A DNA stretch of 41,582 bases from Ruminococcus sp. (GTDB lineage: Bacteria; Bacillota; Clostridia; Oscillospirales; Ruminococcaceae), in contig JAFYFU010000003.1 in NCBI GenBank assembly GCA_017543595.1, forward strand, positions 1 to 41,582, given 5' to 3'. A model generated the notes under the pieces. The model was not told where the DNA came from and did not search any database. It worked only from the letters and a program-made list of their open reading frames with translations. Each line of letters begins with the position of its first letter. Positions within the stretch are counted from its first letter, which is position 1. Shown piece by piece: positions 25,761 through 34,677 of the stretch. A program made the position numbers and the translations under genes.

Positions 25761-27698
25761 ATGAAGAAATTATCAAAAAAATTAACGGCAGCAGTTTCCG
25801 CTGCGGCAGTTGCCCTGACGGGTGCGGCTTCACTGCTTTCACCGCTTGCAAATGCTCCTGCGGCTTATGCCGTTGACACAAACAATGATGACTGGCTTCA
25901 CGCAGAGGGCAGCCGTCTTTATGACATGAACGGAAATGAAGTATGGCTCACCGGTGCGAACTGGTTCGGATTCAACTGCTCGGAGAGGTGCGCTCATTAT
26001 CTTTGGAATGCGGACTGTGATGACCTTCTGAGAGAATGTGCGGACAGAGGCATAAATATTATCCGTTTTCCGTTCTCGACAGAGCTTATCTATGAATGGA
26101 TGAACGGTCTTGACAAGCCCGTTTCGGGCGGAGGACTTCAAGCAGCATATAATCCTCCCGTTGACCAGGACGACGGAAACGGCGGTATCATCAAGGCAGG
26201 TACTTACGGCAGTATAAACAAGGAATTTGTCGAGGCTGACGGCAAAACTTCCGTAAAGTCACAGAAAGCATTTGAGATAATTCTCAGCAAGTGCAAGAAG
26301 TACGGTATAAAATGTTTCGTTGACATTCACAGCCCCCATGCCGACAACTCAGGACACGTTTATAACCTCTGGTACGGCAAGGAAATGAATGACCACCCCG
26401 AAGTTACAGTTACTACAGATATGTGGATTGAAACAACTGCATGGCTCGCAGAACAGTATAAAAATGATGATACGCTCCTCGGCTTTGACCTCAAAAACGA
26501 ACCTCACGGAAAAGGTCAGGAAGGCGAACTCGCCGCTAAATGGGACGGCTCAAAAGATGAAAACAACTGGGCTTATGCCGCTACACGCTGCGCTGACGCA
26601 GTTCTCGATGCAAATCCCAACGCTCTTATTATGATAGAAGGTGTTGAACAGTCTCTCAGCGGTGCTATGGCAGGCGATTACTGGGGCATAGGCGACAGAC
26701 GTGACAACTCCCCCTATATCGGTGCATGGTGGGGCGGAAACTTCCGTGGCGCAAGGGAATATCCCATAAAGCCCGAACACGGCACAAGCCAGATTATTTA
26801 TTCACCCCATGACTACGGTCCTTCGGTTTATGCACAGAACTGGTTCTATCTTGATAAAGACCCGAAAGGCGGTCTGTTCGATACATAGACATTGCTTGAC
26901 GATTACTGGTACGATACATGGGCATATATCAATGCAGAGGACATCGCTCCCGAATTAATCGGTGAATGGGGCGGACATATGAACGACCCCGCAAACCTCA
27001 AATGGATGACACTTCTCCGTGACTATATGATTAACAACCATATCAACCATACTTTCTGGTGTCTTAATACAAACTCAGGCGATACAGGCGGACTCTGGAA
27101 GAGTTTCTCTTACAGCATAAATGATGTTTCCGACAAATCAAACGGAACTACTATCGTATGGGAAGAAGATAAATATGCACTCTTTGAAGAATCTCTCTGG
27201 CAGACACAGAAAACAGGTAAATATATCGGTCTTGACCACCAGATACCTCTCGGCATAAACGGCACAGGTCTTTCACTCAATGAATTTTATGAGAAATATT
27301 CTTCAACAGAGGGAAGCAACATTGACGGCGGTACGGTAATAGGCGGTAAGCCCGTAGATTCCGATACTCCCGCTGTAACAACCACAACCGCTCCGAAAGA
27401 GGACAAGCAGACAACTACCACAACTGTCACAACCGCTGATGTAAACCCCGAACAGACAACTGCTTCCGATTCGGACGGAAAATATCTCGCAGGTGACGCA
27501 AACCTTGACGGAAACGTAACTATTTCCGATGCCGTAGCTATTCTCCAATATCTCGCAAACAGCGACAAGTACGGTCTTGATGAGCAGGCAAGGAAAAATG
27601 CGGACGTTGACGGAAAGCCGGGTGTTACAGGTACGGACGCAGGCTCAATCCAGAAATTTGATGCGGGAATTATAAAATCTCTCCCCGAAAAAGCATAA
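25761..27698 (+). pseudogene. GH5 cellulase (subfamily 1-like) with dockerin, interrupted by in-frame TAG
   Basis: If read through, this is a 645-codon secreted endoglucanase: signal peptide (1-37), GH5 barrel (about 42-460), Thr/Lys linker and a C-terminal type I dockerin (about 574-645, GDANLDGNVTISDAVAILQ and NADVDGKPGVTGTDAG). Acid/base Glu247 is in LKNEPHG; VEGV-like IMIEGVEQ, YSPHDYGPSVY and the nucleophile Glu402 in LIGEWGG follow. The order and motifs match Acidothermus E1-like GH5_1 enzymes. Codon 376 (26886-26888) is TAG, in the same frame on both sides. The truncated product (375 residues) lacks the nucleophile, linker and dockerin and should be inactive and unattached. The sequence after the TAG is undamaged. 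A single-base change from GAG or CAG, a sequence error, or readthrough are the options. Confidence 0.88.
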
Positions 27699-27734
27699 TT
27701 TGTCAGCCTTTCAGAAAAAATTTTCAAAAAACCC

Positions 27735-27763
27735 TTTACAAAACTTCAATGATGTGATATAAT
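27735..27763 (+). promoter_or_regulatory. Promoter of rpsO
   Basis: TTTACA (27735-27740), a 17-nt spacer and TATAAT (27758-27763). The transcript starts near 27770, giving a leader of about 83 nt. Confidence 0.82.
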
Positions 27764-27769
27764 AGTTTT

Positions 27770-27852
27770 ACCGTCCACTCGGATATGGGTCAGACCTCGT
27801 TTTTCACCCTGTCTGTGTCAGCGGAATATAATTATATCAAGAGGTGCTTTCA
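27770..27852 (+). promoter_or_regulatory. rpsO leader with a possible pseudoknot
   Basis: GGGT (27787-27790) can pair with ACCC (27806-27809), and CAGAC (27791-27795) with GTCTG (27811-27815). These pairs interleave, so they form an H-type pseudoknot. S15 leaders in several bacteria bind S15 and shut off their own translation; E. coli does so through a pseudoknot. This makes S15 autoregulation a fair hypothesis. A competing short hairpin GGT-CAG-ACC is also possible. Confidence 0.4.
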
Positions 27853-28119
27853 ATGTTACTGAAAGAAGAAAAAACAGCCGTTATTGAGGCTAACAGAACA
27901 CACGAAAACGACACGGGTTCTCCCGAAGTTCAGGTTGCTATTCTCACAAAGAGAATAAATGACCTCACTGCTCACCTTAAAGAGCATAAGAACGACCACC
28001 ATTCCAGAAGAGGACTCCTCAAAATGGTTGGTCACAGACGTAACCTTCTTGCTTATCTCAAAAAGAAGGATATCAACAGATACCGTGCTATCGTTGAAAA
28101 GCTCGGTCTCCGTAAGTAA
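27853..28119 (+). CDS. rpsO: 30S ribosomal protein S15
   Basis: S15 is a primary binder of the central domain of 16S rRNA and helps platform assembly. The 88-residue product has the family core: [35 protein letters not shown] and [17 protein letters not shown] at 27853 has GAGGTG 7 nt before it; the GTG three codons earlier lies in that SD and is not used. rpsO followed by pnp is a widely conserved pair. Between them lie two large RNA hairpins (28136-28167 and 28178-28262) that probably set how much message reaches pnp. Confidence 0.97.
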   Translation: MLLKEEKTAVIEANRTHENDTGSPEVQVAILTKRINDLTAHLKEHKNDHHSRRGLLKMVGHRRNLLAYLKKKDINRYRAIVEKLGLRK

Positions 28120-28135
28120 TAATAATACGCATAAC

Positions 28136-28167
28136 AAGGCAGACGGGGTTCATGCCCCTCTGCCTTT
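28136..28167 (+). terminator. Hairpin after rpsO (weak terminator or processing site)
   Basis: AAGGCAGA and GGGG pair with CCCC and TCTGCCTT around TTCATG, a 12-bp stem with one bulged C. Only three Ts follow, so termination should be partial and some transcription can continue into pnp. Confidence 0.7.
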
Positions 28168-28177
28168 ACGTCTATGC

Positions 28178-28262
28178 GGAGATTTCGATGTTGGAAGTCA
28201 AAGGCAAGCGATAAAATTAAATACGTTTACCTTTTGCCCTTAACTTCTTAACTGAAATCTCC
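28178..28262 (+). promoter_or_regulatory. Long hairpin in the pnp leader (candidate RNase III site)
   Basis: GGAGATTTC (28178-28186) pairs perfectly with GAAATCTCC (28254-28262). After an internal loop, a second imperfect helix of about 16 bp joins GAAGTCAAAGGCAAG to CTTTTGCCCTTAACTTC. The 85-nt hairpin ends 38 nt before the pnp start. In E. coli a similar long hairpin between rpsO and pnp is cut by RNase III and lets PNPase repress itself; the same role here is inference. Confidence 0.6.
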
Positions 28263-28300
28263 TGTAGACATCAGAATATTTCCAATGGAGGCATTATCAG

Positions 28301-30415
28301 ATGTTTGAAAATTACAGAACTTTTGAAACCACATACGCAGGCAGACCCCTTATCGTTGAAACAGGCAAGACCTGCGGTCTTTCCAACGGTTCATGCTGGG
28401 TAAGATACGGCGAAACAGTCGTTATGGCTAATGTTACCGCAAGCGCAAAGCCCAGAGAGGGCGTTGACTTTTTCCCGCTTTCGGTTGACTATGAAGAAAG
28501 AATGTACGCAGTAGGCAAAATCCCCGGTTCTTTCACCAAGAGAGAGGGCAAGCCTTCCGAAAAAGCTATCCTCACTTCAAGATGTGTTGACAGACCTATC
28601 AGACCTCTTTTCCCCAAGGATATGAGAAATGATGTTTCAGTAGTTATGACGGTTCTTGCGGTTGAACCCGACAACTCCCCCGAAATCGCAGGAATGATTG
28701 CAACTTCAATAGCCATTTCCATTTCCGATATTCCGTGGAACGGTCCTGTTGCAGGTATAAACGTTGGTCTTGTTGACGGCGAAATAATACTCAACCCCAC
28801 ACTTGAACAGAGAGCAAAGACAGATTTGGTTCTCACGGTTGCGGGTACTGCCGAAAAGATAGTAATGATTGAGGCAGGCGCAAACGAAGTTCCCGAAGAC
28901 ACCATGCTCAATGCAATTCTCACGGGTCACGAGGAAATCAAGAAAATGGTTGCTTTCATAAGCGGTATTCAGAAGGAAATCGGCAAGCCCAAATTTGAAT
29001 TTGAATCTCAGGAAGTTGACCACGATATGTTTGATGCAATTGAAGAATTTGCGTCCGAACGTGTAAAGGTTGCACTTGACACAAATGACAAGACTGTCCG
29101 TGATTCAAGACTTGCTCCTATTATAGAAGATATTCACGCTAAGTTCGATGAAGCTTATCCCGAAAAAATCGCTATGATAGATGAATGTATATACAAGCTC
29201 CAGAAAAAAATCGTCCGTGCATGGCTCTATGAGGGCAAGCGTGTTGACGGCAGAGGCATTGACGAAATCCGTCCCCTTGCCGCAGAAGCAGGCGTTCTCC
29301 CCAGAGTTCACGGTTCGGGACTTTTCACAAGAGGACAGACACAGGTTCTCACAATTGCTACTCTCGGACCTGTAAGCGATTCCCAGAAAATTGACGGTCT
29401 TGACGAGGAAGAATCCAAGAGATATATGCACCAGTACAATTTCCCAAGTTATTCTGTCGGCGAAACAAAGCCCAGCAGAGGTCCGGGAAGACGTGAAATA
29501 GGTCACGGTGCGCTTGCCGAACGTGCGCTTGCACCTGTTATTCCGCCTGTTGAGGAGTTCCCCTACACACTCAGACTTGTATCGGAAGTTCTTTCTTCAA
29601 ACGGTTCAACTTCACAGGGAAGTATCTGCGGTTCGACACTTGCACTTATGGACGCAGGCGTTCCGATAAAAGCACCTGTTGCGGGTATTTCTTGCGGACT
29701 TATCACACTCCCCGACAGCGATGACTTCATGACAATGGTTGATATTCAGGGTCTTGAAGATTTCTTCGGCGATATGGATTTCAAGGTAGGCGGTACTCAT
29801 AAAGGAATTACTGCAATTCAGGTTGATATAAAGGTTGACGGTCTCACACCCGCTATCATCAAGGAAGCCTTTGAAAAGACCAGAAAAGCACGTATTTATA
29901 TTCTCGATGAGATTATGCTCAAAGCTATTCCCGAACCCAGAAAGACGGTAAATAAATACGCTCCCAAAATGCTCCAAACAAAAATCCCCGTTGACAAGAT
30001 AAGAGAAGTTATCGGTCAGGGCGGTAAGGTTATCCAGAAAATCTCCGCTGACTGCGATGTTAAAATAGATATCAGCGATGACGGAAACGTATTTATCAGC
30101 GGTATTGACGGTGACAACACAGGAAAAGCCCTTCAAATAGTTGAGACTATTGCAAACGGTCCTGAGGTCGGCGCAATTTACAGAGGTAAAGTTGTACGCA
30201 TTATGGAATTTGGCGCATTCGTTGAAATCGTTCCCGGAATGGACGGACTTGTACACATTTCAAAGCTTGACAAGTCAAGAGTTGAAAAAGTTGAGGATAT
30301 CGTTTCGGTAGGCGATGAAATCGTTGTAAAAGTTACTGAAATTGACCGTCAGGGAAGAATAAATCTTTCACGCAAGGACGCACTTGCCGAAATTGAGGCT
30401 AAAAAGAGAAAATAA
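28301..30415 (+). CDS. pnp: Polyribonucleotide nucleotidyltransferase (PNPase)
   Basis: PNPase degrades RNA 3' to 5' by phosphorolysis and can add tails; it forms a ring-shaped trimer. The 704-residue protein has two RNase PH domains: the first starts RPLIVETGKTCGLSNGSCW, and the second carries the catalytic segments SNGSTSQGSICGS and EDFFGDMDFKVGGT. A helical linker separates them. Near the C-terminus come a KH domain (KIPVDKIREVIGQGGKVIQ) and an S1 domain (GAIYRGKVVRIMEFGAFVEI). It is full length. SD AATGGAGG is 9 nt before the ATG. It is the second gene after rpsO, and a perfect terminator follows. It is the main RNA-decay enzyme seen in this window. Confidence 0.98.
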   Translation: MFENYRTFETTYAGRPLIVETGKTCGLSNGSCWVRYGETVVMANVTASAKPREGVDFFPLSVDYEERMYAVGKIPGSFTKREGKPSEKAILTSRCVDRPIRPLFPKDMRNDVSVVMTVLAVEPDNSPEIAGMIATSIAISISDIPWNGPVAGINVGLVDGEIILNPTLEQRAKTDLVLTVAGTAEKIVMIEAGANEVPEDTMLNAILTGHEEIKKMVAFISGIQKEIGKPKFEFESQEVDHDMFDAIEEFASERVKVALDTNDKTVRDSRLAPIIEDIHAKFDEAYPEKIAMIDECIYKLQKKIVRAWLYEGKRVDGRGIDEIRPLAAEAGVLPRVHGSGLFTRGQTQVLTIATLGPVSDSQKIDGLDEEESKRYMHQYNFPSYSVGETKPSRGPGRREIGHGALAERALAPVIPPVEEFPYTLRLVSEVLSSNGSTSQGSICGSTLALMDAGVPIKAPVAGISCGLITLPDSDDFMTMVDIQGLEDFFGDMDFKVGGTHKGITAIQVDIKVDGLTPAIIKEAFEKTRKARIYILDEIMLKAIPEPRKTVNKYAPKMLQTKIPVDKIREVIGQGGKVIQKISADCDVKIDISDDGNVFISGIDGDNTGKALQIVETIANGPEVGAIYRGKVVRIMEFGAFVEIVPGMDGLVHISKLDKSRVEKVEDIVSVGDEIVVKVTEIDRQGRINLSRKDALAEIEAKKRK

Positions 30416-30420
30416 TTTGA

Positions 30421-30448
30421 ATCCCCTGCGAAAGCGGGGGATTTTTTT
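30421..30448 (+). terminator. Terminator after pnp
   Basis: ATCCCCTGC and GCGGGGGAT form a 9-bp stem closed by a GAAA tetraloop, followed by a T-run to 30448. Confidence 0.93.
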
Positions 30449-30484
30449 GATATGTTATTTAAATGTAAACTTTTTCTGCTATGC

Positions 30485-30513
30485 TTGACTTTTTTTGTGC
30501 AATATGTTATAAT
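30485..30513 (+). promoter_or_regulatory. Promoter of the leucine-rich-repeat gene
   Basis: TTGACT (30485-30490), a 17-nt spacer and TATAAT (30508-30513). Confidence 0.82.
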
Positions 30514-30543
30514 GAATATATATTAACATAAAGGGGGATTTCT

Positions 30544-31539
30544 ATGAGCTTTTTAGTAAATAACGGTCTATTTGTAATGTATCACGAACAAGGAGGAGAA
30601 ACAGAATTTGTTATCCCCACGGGCGTATCAAAAATAGGTGCAGAGGCTTTCCGAAACTGTAACAACCTTGAATCCGTAACTGTCCCCAAAGGCGTGACGG
30701 AAGTGGGCGACAGAGCCTTTTATTACTGTTCAAACCTTACATCAATTAAAATTCCATATACAGTTGAGAAAATAGGTGCAGAGGCTTTCTGCGGCTGCAA
30801 AAAGCTTAAATCAGTGGATATTTCGGATAATACCAATGAAATAGGCGACAGGGCTTTTTATTACTGTTCGGGTCTTACGTCAGTCAAAATTCCGCAGAAT
30901 GTCGGAACGATAGGCTTTGAGACCTTTTATTACTGCACAAGCCTTAAAACAGTGACAATTGCACAGAATGTCACAAAAATAGACAGTGAGGCGTTTTACC
31001 GCTGCGAAAGCCTTGAAGAAATAGTTATTCCCGACAGTGTTACGGAAATAGGCGACAGGGCTTTTTATTACTGCACAAACCTGAAAACCGTGACAATAGG
31101 AGAAAACGTCAAGAAAATGGGGTCATGGGTTTTCCGCAACTGCACAAACCTTGAAACGATAATTTACAAGGGCATTAAATTGTCATGGGAAAAAATTTCG
31201 CTTACCAAAATTCAGGTTGAAGACGTTTTCAAAATTATAGACAGAGAGGATTTTTCCTCAAAAATTCCTGCCTCCATGAAATATGACATTGTGCGTCAGC
31301 TTTTTATGCGTGGCGGTACAAGCGACAAGTTCAATAACTATTTCAGAAAAAATTTTATCAAAATATTTAAGATGATAATTGACATGAAAGATATTGAGTT
31401 TGCCGAGAAAATTTCCAATGACACGAAATATCTGACGGCAAAGAATATAGACAGTCTTATATCATATGCCCACGAAAAAAGGGGCTTTGAGATTTCCGTT
31501 ATTTTAATGGACTACAAAGACACGATATTAAAAATCTAA
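30544..31539 (+). CDS. Leucine-rich-repeat (LRR_5 / BspA-like) protein without signal peptide
   Basis: The 331-residue protein holds about eight BspA-type repeats of 23 residues (IGDRAFYYCSGLTSVKIPQN pattern, residues 20-205), which build a curved right-handed solenoid for protein binding. The last 120 residues are helical and charged (SMKYDIVRQLFMRGG, FRKNFIKIFKMIIDMKD), similar to ankyrin-like or helical caps, with no family I recognise. Most BspA-type proteins are secreted; this one has no signal peptide or anchor (MSFLVNNGLFVMYHEQGG), so it is probably cytoplasmic. AAAGGGGGA is the SD. It is monocistronic with its own promoter and a shared terminator. The repeat DNA is nearly identical between several units, which points to recent internal duplication or gene conversion. 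Confidence 0.85.
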   Translation: MSFLVNNGLFVMYHEQGGETEFVIPTGVSKIGAEAFRNCNNLESVTVPKGVTEVGDRAFYYCSNLTSIKIPYTVEKIGAEAFCGCKKLKSVDISDNTNEIGDRAFYYCSGLTSVKIPQNVGTIGFETFYYCTSLKTVTIAQNVTKIDSEAFYRCESLEEIVIPDSVTEIGDRAFYYCTNLKTVTIGENVKKMGSWVFRNCTNLETIIYKGIKLSWEKISLTKIQVEDVFKIIDREDFSSKIPASMKYDIVRQLFMRGGTSDKFNNYFRKNFIKIFKMIIDMKDIEFAEKISNDTKYLTAKNIDSLISYAHEKRGFEISVILMDYKDTILKI

Positions 31540-31544
31540 TCAAA

Positions 31545-31568
31545 AAAGGGCATTTTTCAATGCCCTTT
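31545..31568. terminator. Bidirectional terminator between the LRR gene and the ABC permease gene
   Basis: AAAGGGCATT and AATGCCCTTT form a 10-bp stem around TTTC, with an A-run on the left that becomes a T-run for the minus strand. Confidence 0.88.
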
Positions 31569-31573
31569 GTCTT

Positions 31574-33778
31574 TTATTTGTATAATTCTTTCAGTGCCTT
31601 TTCAAGAATTTCCTTGTTGTTTCCGTGGTCTGTAACATAATACCAGCCTCCGCTTTTTGAGTGTATTACTGCGAGAGGATATTCGCCCAGAATAACGGGA
31701 GTCGAGATACTTAATATATCCGCCATAGCTTCTGTTGAATTTATGGGATACTGTTCAATGTAATCCTGAAAATTTGTTGTTGTATACCGCCATACGGAAG
31801 AAGAAATTTTTTCGGGGAGTGTGAAGTCATGACCTGAAATATGACCGTAGTATCTACCTGATGAAGTGCTGTAAATATTTATTTCTGAGGAATAGAAAAC
31901 GGGCTTTGATATTACGGCAAAACTATATTTCAGTTCGGCAAAGTTCTCATCTGAGTCTGCCTTTGAGATTTCAAAGCCGTATTCGTTCATTTTTTCTATT
32001 GTGTCATCAAAGCAGTCAAGGACGAAATATCCGAATATTTCAGCGACTTCATGGGAGGCTTTCAAATCTTCCGCATTGAGTTCCTTTAAATCTTTCTCAT
32101 AGGCACTTGCAAGGTCAAAGAGTTGTTCTCTTGAAATTTTTTTCTGCTGAGTATTTACACCGCCTGTGAGAGAATATCCTATCTGTAAGGTATCGCTTGT
32201 GTTTTGTGCAATTGCATCTTCAAGACGGCTGTAATAAGCGTGTTCAATAGTATTATTGAAAGCTATGAGCTGAATTTCATCGGAGATAAATTCTGCATAT
32301 TCGTCCGAGAGGATAACCGCCTGAATGAGATTTCCGAGGACTCCCGAAGTGCAGGCATATTCTCTTATGACGGTTGAACCTGTTCTTGTTTTGTAAGTTA
32401 ATTTAACTCTCTGAATGTCCTCAGTATTTTCAAGGGAACTGTTTGACGAATCAAAATTTGCGGCTATTTTGTACTGATAATTTTCGGGGTGGTAGTGTCT
32501 GTCGATTATATCCTTGTTTAATGCTGTTGCGGCTTCTATGACATCTCTGTCCCTGAAATTTTCGTATATAAGAAACGGGGAGTTATCACAATCAATGGAA
32601 ACGCTTGAAACATTCATATTTGCGGGGACATATTTAGATGCACCGAATCCGTCCGTAGCGTTGCATATTCCGCACACGGCAAAAACCGCACCGACTGCCG
32701 CAGCAAATCCGAGACCTGCCGTCCAGAAACGCTTGAAACCACGTCTTGTTATGACTTCCATTATGAACCAGCCTATCGCACAAAGTAGTATTCCGCCGAA
32801 TATATTATCCTCATCATTCATTATGAAAAGGGAAAGTATGCAGAATACAGCCGATACCATTATGAAATAGAAATATGCCTTGTAAACGTAGGGCTTTGAA
32901 ACGTCCTCGGCTTTTCTGTATTTATAGAGAAAATATGCGCCGAAGAAATATATTGCTATTGTTATGAATGCTGTTATTACCCATCTCCAATAGGTAAAGG
33001 GTATAAATTCCTCATCAAAAACATCATCAAGATATACGAAAAGGAAAGAAGCCGACCCTGCCGGACTTGTTGTATTGAAAATAGGGCTGTAAAGAATTGA
33101 TTCTTCATCAAGACCGAATGCAGATGTTGAAACTATTGCAAACCAGAGGCAGGCAATAGTTGCGGGTATTAATACATTTACGGCTATTATGCCGAAAACC
33201 GCCTCAAATTTTCCTCCGCAGAGCGTAATTGACAGAACGGAAAGCGTATAATATAATATCATCGCAATAATGACCAAAAATGCGGCTTTTAAAAGTTCGG
33301 GGAATACTTTCAGCACGTCATTGCTGCCTGTACCTACTGCGGATTCACCAGCCAAAAGAATTATTATACTTAAAACTATCGCACACAATGCAGGAACGAT
33401 ATACACAAACAATCCCGAAAGATAATCCGCTGTGAATCTCTCACGGGTATTAAGTGGCAGGGAATAAGTCATATCAACGATTGATTTTGAGTACAGATAT
33501 TTGAAGTGGTAGAGGGCGATTATCATTCCCATGAAAATGCTTATGGCTATTGCGATAACGCCAACTACCAGATAAACATCAAGGTCAGGGTGGAATTTTA
33601 TATGTTTTGCAGACCAGTAGTCATCAAGCACTGCACAGAGAGCAAGCAGCGGCAGACCGATTATTTCAAGAACAATGCTTACGATGAACAGTCTTTTGTT
33701 TTCGGATATTCCGTTGAAAAAGCGTTTTTTCACAAAGCTTTTCGGCTTATTCTTCTGAGTTAATGTCTCTGCTGTCAT
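31574..33778 (-). CDS. ABC transporter permease, large ABC-2-like
   Basis: This 734-residue integral membrane protein has six or seven hydrophobic helices in the first 320 residues (for example LFIVSIVLEIIGLPLLALCA and YLVVGVIAIAISIFMGMII), then one more (TAGLGFAAAVGAVFAVCGI), and a 350-residue, probably extracytoplasmic C-terminal part with IRE-type Glu/Asp stretches. Together with the ATPase downstream of GntR it forms an exporter of the type seen in the YtrA-B-C and bacitracin-like systems; the substrate is unknown. I chose the MTAET start because GGAGGTG lies 7 nt before it, inside the end of the ATPase gene (32-nt overlap). A terminator follows at 31545. Confidence 0.82.
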   Translation of the reverse strand: MTAETLTQKNKPKSFVKKRFFNGISENKRLFIVSIVLEIIGLPLLALCAVLDDYWSAKHIKFHPDLDVYLVVGVIAIAISIFMGMIIALYHFKYLYSKSIVDMTYSLPLNTRERFTADYLSGLFVYIVPALCAIVLSIIILLAGESAVGTGSNDVLKVFPELLKAAFLVIIAMILYYTLSVLSITLCGGKFEAVFGIIAVNVLIPATIACLWFAIVSTSAFGLDEESILYSPIFNTTSPAGSASFLFVYLDDVFDEEFIPFTYWRWVITAFITIAIYFFGAYFLYKYRKAEDVSKPYVYKAYFYFIMVSAVFCILSLFIMNDEDNIFGGILLCAIGWFIMEVITRRGFKRFWTAGLGFAAAVGAVFAVCGICNATDGFGASKYVPANMNVSSVSIDCDNSPFLIYENFRDRDVIEAATALNKDIIDRHYHPENYQYKIAANFDSSNSSLENTEDIQRVKLTYKTRTGSTVIREYACTSGVLGNLIQAVILSDEYAEFISDEIQLIAFNNTIEHAYYSRLEDAIAQNTSDTLQIGYSLTGGVNTQQKKISREQLFDLASAYEKDLKELNAEDLKASHEVAEIFGYFVLDCFDDTIEKMNEYGFEISKADSDENFAELKYSFAVISKPVFYSSEINIYSTSSGRYYGHISGHDFTLPEKISSSVWRYTTTNFQDYIEQYPINSTEAMADILSISTPVILGEYPLAVIHSKSGGWYYVTDHGNNKEILEKALKELYK

Positions 33779-34673
33779 AGCCAAGCACCTCCAATTCATA
33801 GATAAATATTTCTTCGAGAGTAAGCGGAATTATTTCAAGGAGCAGGGGATTTTTCGGAGCGAAATAAGCCTTTATTGTTTCCTCATCATTTTTTATGATA
33901 ATATAGTAAATACTCTGGCTTCTTTCAAAGTGGAGAATTTCAAGCCCCTGAAATTCTTCTTTTTTATAATCGACAGGGTTTCCGTGTTCATCTTTCGGGA
34001 ATACAACCTGAACCTTGTGGATATTGCCCTTAATGCTGTCGATATCACGGGAGAAAATAATTTTCCCCTGATGAAGAAGTGCTGCGGTGTCGCAGAGTTC
34101 GTTAATTTCTTTTAGATTGTGAGAGGAAATTATAGTAGTCAGTTGTCTGTCAAGCATGGCATCAACAAGCATTTTCTTAACTATAATTCTCATAGTCGGG
34201 TCAAGACCGTCAAAAGCCTCGTCAAGCAGTAAATAATCAGTCTGGCAGGCAAGCCCTGTTATAACTATTGCCTGACGCTTCATACCCTTTGAAAAAGTAT
34301 TTAACTTTTTATCGAGCGGGAGGTTTACTTTTTTCCTGAGAGTTTCAAAGATTTCATCGGAAAAATTCATATAATAGCCCTTATAAAATTTTCTTAATTT
34401 GTCAAGAGTGAAATTTCCGAACTGTACGGTTTCGTCATTGATGAAAAAAACTTTCTGTTTTGCGTTCACGTTGTCGTAGACATTTTCGCCGTCAATGAGG
34501 ATTTCACCGCCTTCGGGCTTGTAAATTCCCGATAAAAGGCGGAGAATAGTGGATTTTCCTGCACCGTTCGAGCCGAGAAGTCCGAAAGCTGTTCCTTTTT
34601 CAATTTCAAGATTAACCCCGTCAAGAGCGGTATAGCTGTCGAATTTTTTAACAGTATTTTTCAGCTCAATCAT
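33747..34673 (-). CDS. ABC transporter ATP-binding protein
   Basis: The 308-residue ATPase belongs to the BcrA/YtrB-like export group. It has Walker A GLLGSNGAGKST (about residues 33-44), a signature that reads FSKGMKRQ rather than LSGGQ, and Walker B YLLLDEAFDGLDP followed by SSHNLKEINELCD. The C-terminal 80 residues are a family-specific tail. The start MIELKNTVKKFD follows AAAGGGG that lies in the last codons of the GntR gene, with a 4-nt gap from its stop. The order GntR-ATPase-permease, all minus, is one operon controlled by the regulator. In Bacillus subtilis ytr genes of this type respond to cell-wall antibiotics; a similar stimulus here is inference. Confidence 0.93.
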   Translation of the reverse strand: MIELKNTVKKFDSYTALDGVNLEIEKGTAFGLLGSNGAGKSTILRLLSGIYKPEGGEILIDGENVYDNVNAKQKVFFINDETVQFGNFTLDKLRKFYKGYYMNFSDEIFETLRKKVNLPLDKKLNTFSKGMKRQAIVITGLACQTDYLLLDEAFDGLDPTMRIIVKKMLVDAMLDRQLTTIISSHNLKEINELCDTAALLHQGKIIFSRDIDSIKGNIHKVQVVFPKDEHGNPVDYKKEEFQGLEILHFERSQSIYYIIIKNDEETIKAYFAPKNPLLLEIIPLTLEEIFIYELEVLGYDSRDINSEE

Positions 34674-34677
34674 AATA

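Noticed and set aside
26886-26888. TAG as a recoded sense codon (pyrrolysine or glutamine)
   Set aside because: ntpE ends with TAG directly before the ntpC SD, and prfA is present, so TAG works as a stop. No conserved hairpin is apparent after the codon.
29612-30256. Minus-strand frame of 214 codons inside pnp
   Set aside because: It is fully antisense to a conserved gene with no SD or promoter; the composition (Asn, Phe, Ser, Cys) is typical of a shadow frame.
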